A DNA stretch of 64,000 nucleotides from Lapillicoccus sp. (GTDB lineage: Bacteria > Actinomycetota > Actinomycetes > Actinomycetales > Dermatophilaceae): assembly GCF_025353065.1 (NCBI RefSeq), contig NZ_JANXRJ010000103.1, positions 1-64,000 of the forward strand, read 5' to 3'. This document shows positions 61,615-64,000 of the stretch, one piece after another. How positions within the stretch are numbered: the stretch's first letter is position 1; each line of letters begins with the position of its first letter. The translations under genes and the position numbers were made by a program. The notes below the pieces were generated by a model. The model had not been told where the DNA came from. It was given only the letters and a program-made list of their open reading frames with translations, and ran no database searches.

Positions 61615-61627
61615 ACGGAGGGGTTAC
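61615..61627 (+). promoter_or_regulatory. Candidate GlnR-binding site upstream of narK
   Basis: GTTTAC-GGAGGGG-TTAC gives the AC-n9-AC spacing described for GlnR boxes of mycobacteria. It sits about 20 bases upstream of a -35 box, an activator position. Nitrogen control of narK would be expected. Confidence 0.45.
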
Positions 61628-61636
61628 GGCGCGCCG

Positions 61637-61664
61637 TTCACCGGCAACATCCGGCTCCTAGGTT
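61637..61664 (+). promoter_or_regulatory. Predicted narK promoter
   Basis: TTCACC, 16-bp spacer, TAGGTT (61659-61664). The start codon lies 39 bases later with an AGGAGG ribosome site, so this message has a leader. Confidence 0.55.
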
Positions 61665-61702
61665 CGGAGCCGACACCAGCCCCCCCAGCCAGGAGGACCC
61701 CC

Positions 61703-63232
61703 GTGACCGCGGTGGAGAACGAGACGAACACCGAGGCAACCGTCCCCCCCGGGACGCCCCACCCGACCACGACACCGGAGCGGCCCCGTTCGACGTCCCG
61801 CGCCCGCTCGCGGCTGATCACCGACTGGGACCCCGAGGACACCGTCGCCTGGGAGGCGGGCAACAAGGACATCGCCCGCCGCAACCTCGTGTGGTCGGTC
61901 GCGACCGAGCACATCGGCTTCTCGATCTGGTCGATCTGGTCGGTGATGGTCCTCTTCATGCCGCAGGCGGTCTACGGCTTCACCCCCGCCGACAAGTTCT
62001 TCCTCGTCGCCGTCCCCACCCTCGTCGGCGCCGTGCTGCGCGTGCCCTACACGATGGCCACCGCGACCTTCGGCGGTCGCAACTGGGCCGTCTTCAGCGG
62101 CATCGCCCTCCTCGTGCCGACCACCGCCACGTGGTACCTCATGGTCCACCCCGGCCACTCCTACACGACCTTCCTCCTCGTCGCCGGGCTCGCTGGCCTG
62201 GGCGGTGGCAACTTCGCCTCGTCGATGACGAACATCAACGCCTTCTACCCCCAGCGGATGAAGGGCTGGGCCCTCGGGCTCAACGCCGGCGGGGGCAACA
62301 TCGGCGTCCCCGTCGTCCAGGTCGTCGGCCTGCTCGTCATCGCGAGCCTCGGCAACCGTCGACCCGAGATCGTCTGTGCCGTCTACCTCGTGCTGCTCGC
62401 CGTCGTCAGCATCGGCGCCGCGATGTTCATGGACAACCTCGACCACCAGACCGCCAACGCCGGAGCCATGAAGGACGTCCTCGGGCACGCGGACTCGTGG
62501 CTCATCTCGCTGCTCTACATCGGCACCTTCGGCTCGTTCATCGGCTTCAGCTTCGCCTTCGGGCAGGTCCTCCAGATCACCTTCCTCGCCGGTCTCACGA
62601 GCGGGGCCCCGACCGCGGCGCAGTCGGCCGCCGCCAGCCTCCACGCCGCGCAGATCGCCTTCATCGGTCCGCTCCTCGGCTCGGTCAGCCGGGTCCTCGG
62701 CGGCCGGCTCGCCGACAGGCGCGGCGGCGGCCTGATCACCCTCGTCACCTTCGTCTCGATGGTCGTCGCCGGCGGGATCCTCGTCGCCTCGGGCACGGCC
62801 GACGACGCCACCAAGGGCGCCGCCACCGGTCTGCAGCTCACCGGTCTGATCGCGGGGTTCATCCTGCTCTTCATCCTCTCCGGCATCGGCAACGGCTCGG
62901 TCTACAAGATGATCCCGGCGATCTTCGAGCGGAAGTCCCTCGCCCTCAGGGGCGTCGGCGCCGAGCAGCGTCAGCAGTGGTCGCGCGCGATGTCCGGCGC
63001 ACTCATCGGTATCGCCGGAGCCATCGGCGCGCTCGGCGGCGTCGGCATCAACCTCCTCCTGCGCACCTCGTATGCCGGGTCGGCCAAGTCCGCGACTGCC
63101 GCCTTCTGGGTCTTCACGGCGTTCTACGTCGTTGCCGCCCTGGTCACCTGGGTCCGCTTCGTTCGCCGCCCGAAGGTGGAATCGGTCTCTGCCGCAACGG
63201 TTCCCGACCTCCAGACCCAGACGACCACCTGA
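61703..63232 (+). CDS. narK: Nitrate/nitrite transporter NarK family
   Basis: A 509-residue MFS protein with twelve helices after a 60-residue soluble N-terminus. Nitrate signature in the first half (GLGGGNFASSMTNINAFYP, then GWALGLNAGGGNIGV) and the second (LSGIGNGSVYKMIPAI). Conserved arginine for nitrate binding is in the LRVPYTMA-type segment. GTG at 61703 with AGGAGG six bases upstream fixes the start. The next gene, 2 bp downstream, encodes a nitrate-reductase-like molybdoenzyme, so uptake and reduction are co-transcribed. Confidence 0.93.
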   Translation: MTAVENETNTEATVPPGTPHPTTTPERPRSTSRARSRLITDWDPEDTVAWEAGNKDIARRNLVWSVATEHIGFSIWSIWSVMVLFMPQAVYGFTPADKFFLVAVPTLVGAVLRVPYTMATATFGGRNWAVFSGIALLVPTTATWYLMVHPGHSYTTFLLVAGLAGLGGGNFASSMTNINAFYPQRMKGWALGLNAGGGNIGVPVVQVVGLLVIASLGNRRPEIVCAVYLVLLAVVSIGAAMFMDNLDHQTANAGAMKDVLGHADSWLISLLYIGTFGSFIGFSFAFGQVLQITFLAGLTSGAPTAAQSAAASLHAAQIAFIGPLLGSVSRVLGGRLADRRGGGLITLVTFVSMVVAGGILVASGTADDATKGAATGLQLTGLIAGFILLFILSGIGNGSVYKMIPAIFERKSLALRGVGAEQRQQWSRAMSGALIGIAGAIGALGGVGINLLLRTSYAGSAKSATAAFWVFTAFYVVAALVTWVRFVRRPKVESVSAATVPDLQTQTTT

Positions 63233-63234
63233 GC

Positions 63235-64000
63235 GTGACGGACCTTCTCGAGACGGCCCCTCGCGTGACCGACACCCACTGTCCCTACTGCGGGCTCCAG
63301 TGCGCGATGACCCTCACCGGCGACAGCGCCGCCGACCTCACCGTCACCCCCCGCCGCTTCCCGACCAACCGAGGAGGCCTGTGCCAGAAGGGCTGGACGA
63401 GCGCCGAGCTGCTCCGCCACCCCGGGCGACTCACCACACCCCTGGTGCGCAAGGCCGGCGAGCTCATCGAGACCTCGTGGGACGAAGCGCTCGACCTCGT
63501 CGCCGACACGATGCGTCAGGTCCAGGACGACCACGGCCGCGACGCCGTCGCTCTCTTCGGCGGCGGCGGCCTGACCAACGAGAAGGCTTACCAGCTGGGC
63601 AAGTTCGCACGGGTAGCGCTACGCACCTCGCAGATCGACTACAACGGCCGGTGGTGCATGTCCTCGGCCGCCGCCGCCGGGATCCGTTGCTTCGGCCTCG
63701 ACCGCGGTATGCCGTTCCCCGTCACCGACCTCGGCTCGGCGCACGCCGTGCTGCTGCTCGGCGCCAACCCTGCGGAGACGATGCCACCCTTCCTCGGCCA
63801 TCTGGTGACCTCGGCCGAGGCCGGCGGGCTGATGGTGGCCGACCCCCGGCTCACCCCGACGGCCGCCCGGGCCCTCGAGGGAGGCGGTCTCCACCTGCAG
63901 CTGCGCCCGGGAACGGACGCCGCCCTGGCCCTGGGGATGCTCCACCTCGCCGTCGTGGAACGCCACGTCGACCGCGACTACATCGCGGCCCGCACCTCCG
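63235..64000 (+). CDS. Assimilatory nitrate reductase-type molybdopterin oxidoreductase, 5' part
   Basis: The first 255 codons of a gene running off the window; not in the ORF track. N-terminal [4Fe-4S] motif C16-PYC19-GLQC23 with Cys50 in GGLCQKGW. Further motifs: RHPGRLTTPLVRK, SWDEALDLVADTM, FGGGGLTNEKAYQLGKFAR and NGRWCMSSAAAAG, where Cys141 would coordinate molybdenum. This arrangement fits NasC/NarB assimilatory nitrate reductase or a related formate dehydrogenase; adjacency to narK favours nitrate. GTG at 63235 is the only early start consistent with the motif position; it lies two bases after narK. Confidence 0.85.
   Translation, partial: MTDLLETAPRVTDTHCPYCGLQCAMTLTGDSAADLTVTPRRFPTNRGGLCQKGWTSAELLRHPGRLTTPLVRKAGELIETSWDEALDLVADTMRQVQDDHGRDAVALFGGGGLTNEKAYQLGKFARVALRTSQIDYNGRWCMSSAAAAGIRCFGLDRGMPFPVTDLGSAHAVLLLGANPAETMPPFLGHLVTSAEAGGLMVADPRLTPTAARALEGGGLHLQLRPGTDAALALGMLHLAVVERHVDRDYIAARTS

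Overview
The window is high-GC, gene-dense DNA with almost no AT-rich islands. It comes from an actinobacterium. Three things point there: an AdnAB-type helicase-nuclease pair beside mycoredoxin and NudC, F420/PPOX-type and cutinase families, and many promoters whose -10 box lies exactly 6 nt before a start codon (leaderless transcripts). Gene content fits Micrococcales, most likely an Intrasporangiaceae/Dermatophilaceae-type genome. I am fairly confident of the class, moderately of the order, and do not name a genus. I saw no rRNA, tRNA, CRISPR array, transposase, integrase or phage gene.

Layout. 0-13 kb: a broken carbohydrate-binding gene, an F420/PPOX protein, mycoredoxin, nudC, a kinase-fold protein with a repetitive acidic tail, adnB-adnA (DNA end resection), an alkyltransferase-like/VOC fusion, a small VOC protein and a PH-domain membrane protein. 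13-18 kb: deoC, two aldehyde dehydrogenases (the second lacks its catalytic half), a uridine-kinase-like gene and an rRNA methyltransferase. 18-26 kb: the conserved actinobacterial set of GPDPase-type membrane protein, DUF4129, DUF4350, MoxR and DUF58, then SpoIIM-like and RDD proteins. 26-29 kb: adenosine deaminase and thymidine phosphorylase. 29-38.5 kb: a ten-gene tad (Flp pilus) operon on the minus strand. 38.6-44.4 kb: cytidine deaminase and a BMP-type nucleoside ABC transporter. 44.5-48 kb: an M20 amidohydrolase and psuG-psuK. 48-54 kb: an AbiEi/DUF559 protein, a cutinase, an NmrA-like reductase and a MarR regulator divergent from an ABC exporter. 54-60.4 kb: manC, an OFA-type MFS transporter and sdhCAB. 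60.4-64 kb: a second DUF559 protein, narK and the start of an assimilatory-type nitrate reductase.

How the genes fit together. The largest theme is nucleoside salvage. The BMP/ABC transporter imports nucleosides; cdd, add, deoA, psuG/psuK and the uridine-kinase-like protein process them; deoC plus aldehyde dehydrogenase drains deoxyribose phosphate towards acetyl units. The tad operon sits between cdd and deoA on the same strand and seems to split an otherwise contiguous nucleoside cluster.

The most unusual material is at DNA level. (1) The heptamer GTATGCC/GGCATAC occurs about 53 times by hand count, several-fold above composition expectation, in all contexts including intergenic DNA. (2) Four families of long palindromic repeats occur: A 52 bp x3, B 81-89 bp x2, C 42 bp x2, D 77 bp x2. 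(3) Both DUF559/Vsr-like nuclease-fold genes are bracketed by two copies of one repeat family (D around the first, A around the second). (4) Twelve genes share a -10/N6/start-codon leaderless promoter. No stretch longer than 300 bases lacks a gene or an annotated element; the longest gap (61409-61702) holds repeat A3, a hairpin, a possible GlnR site and the narK promoter.
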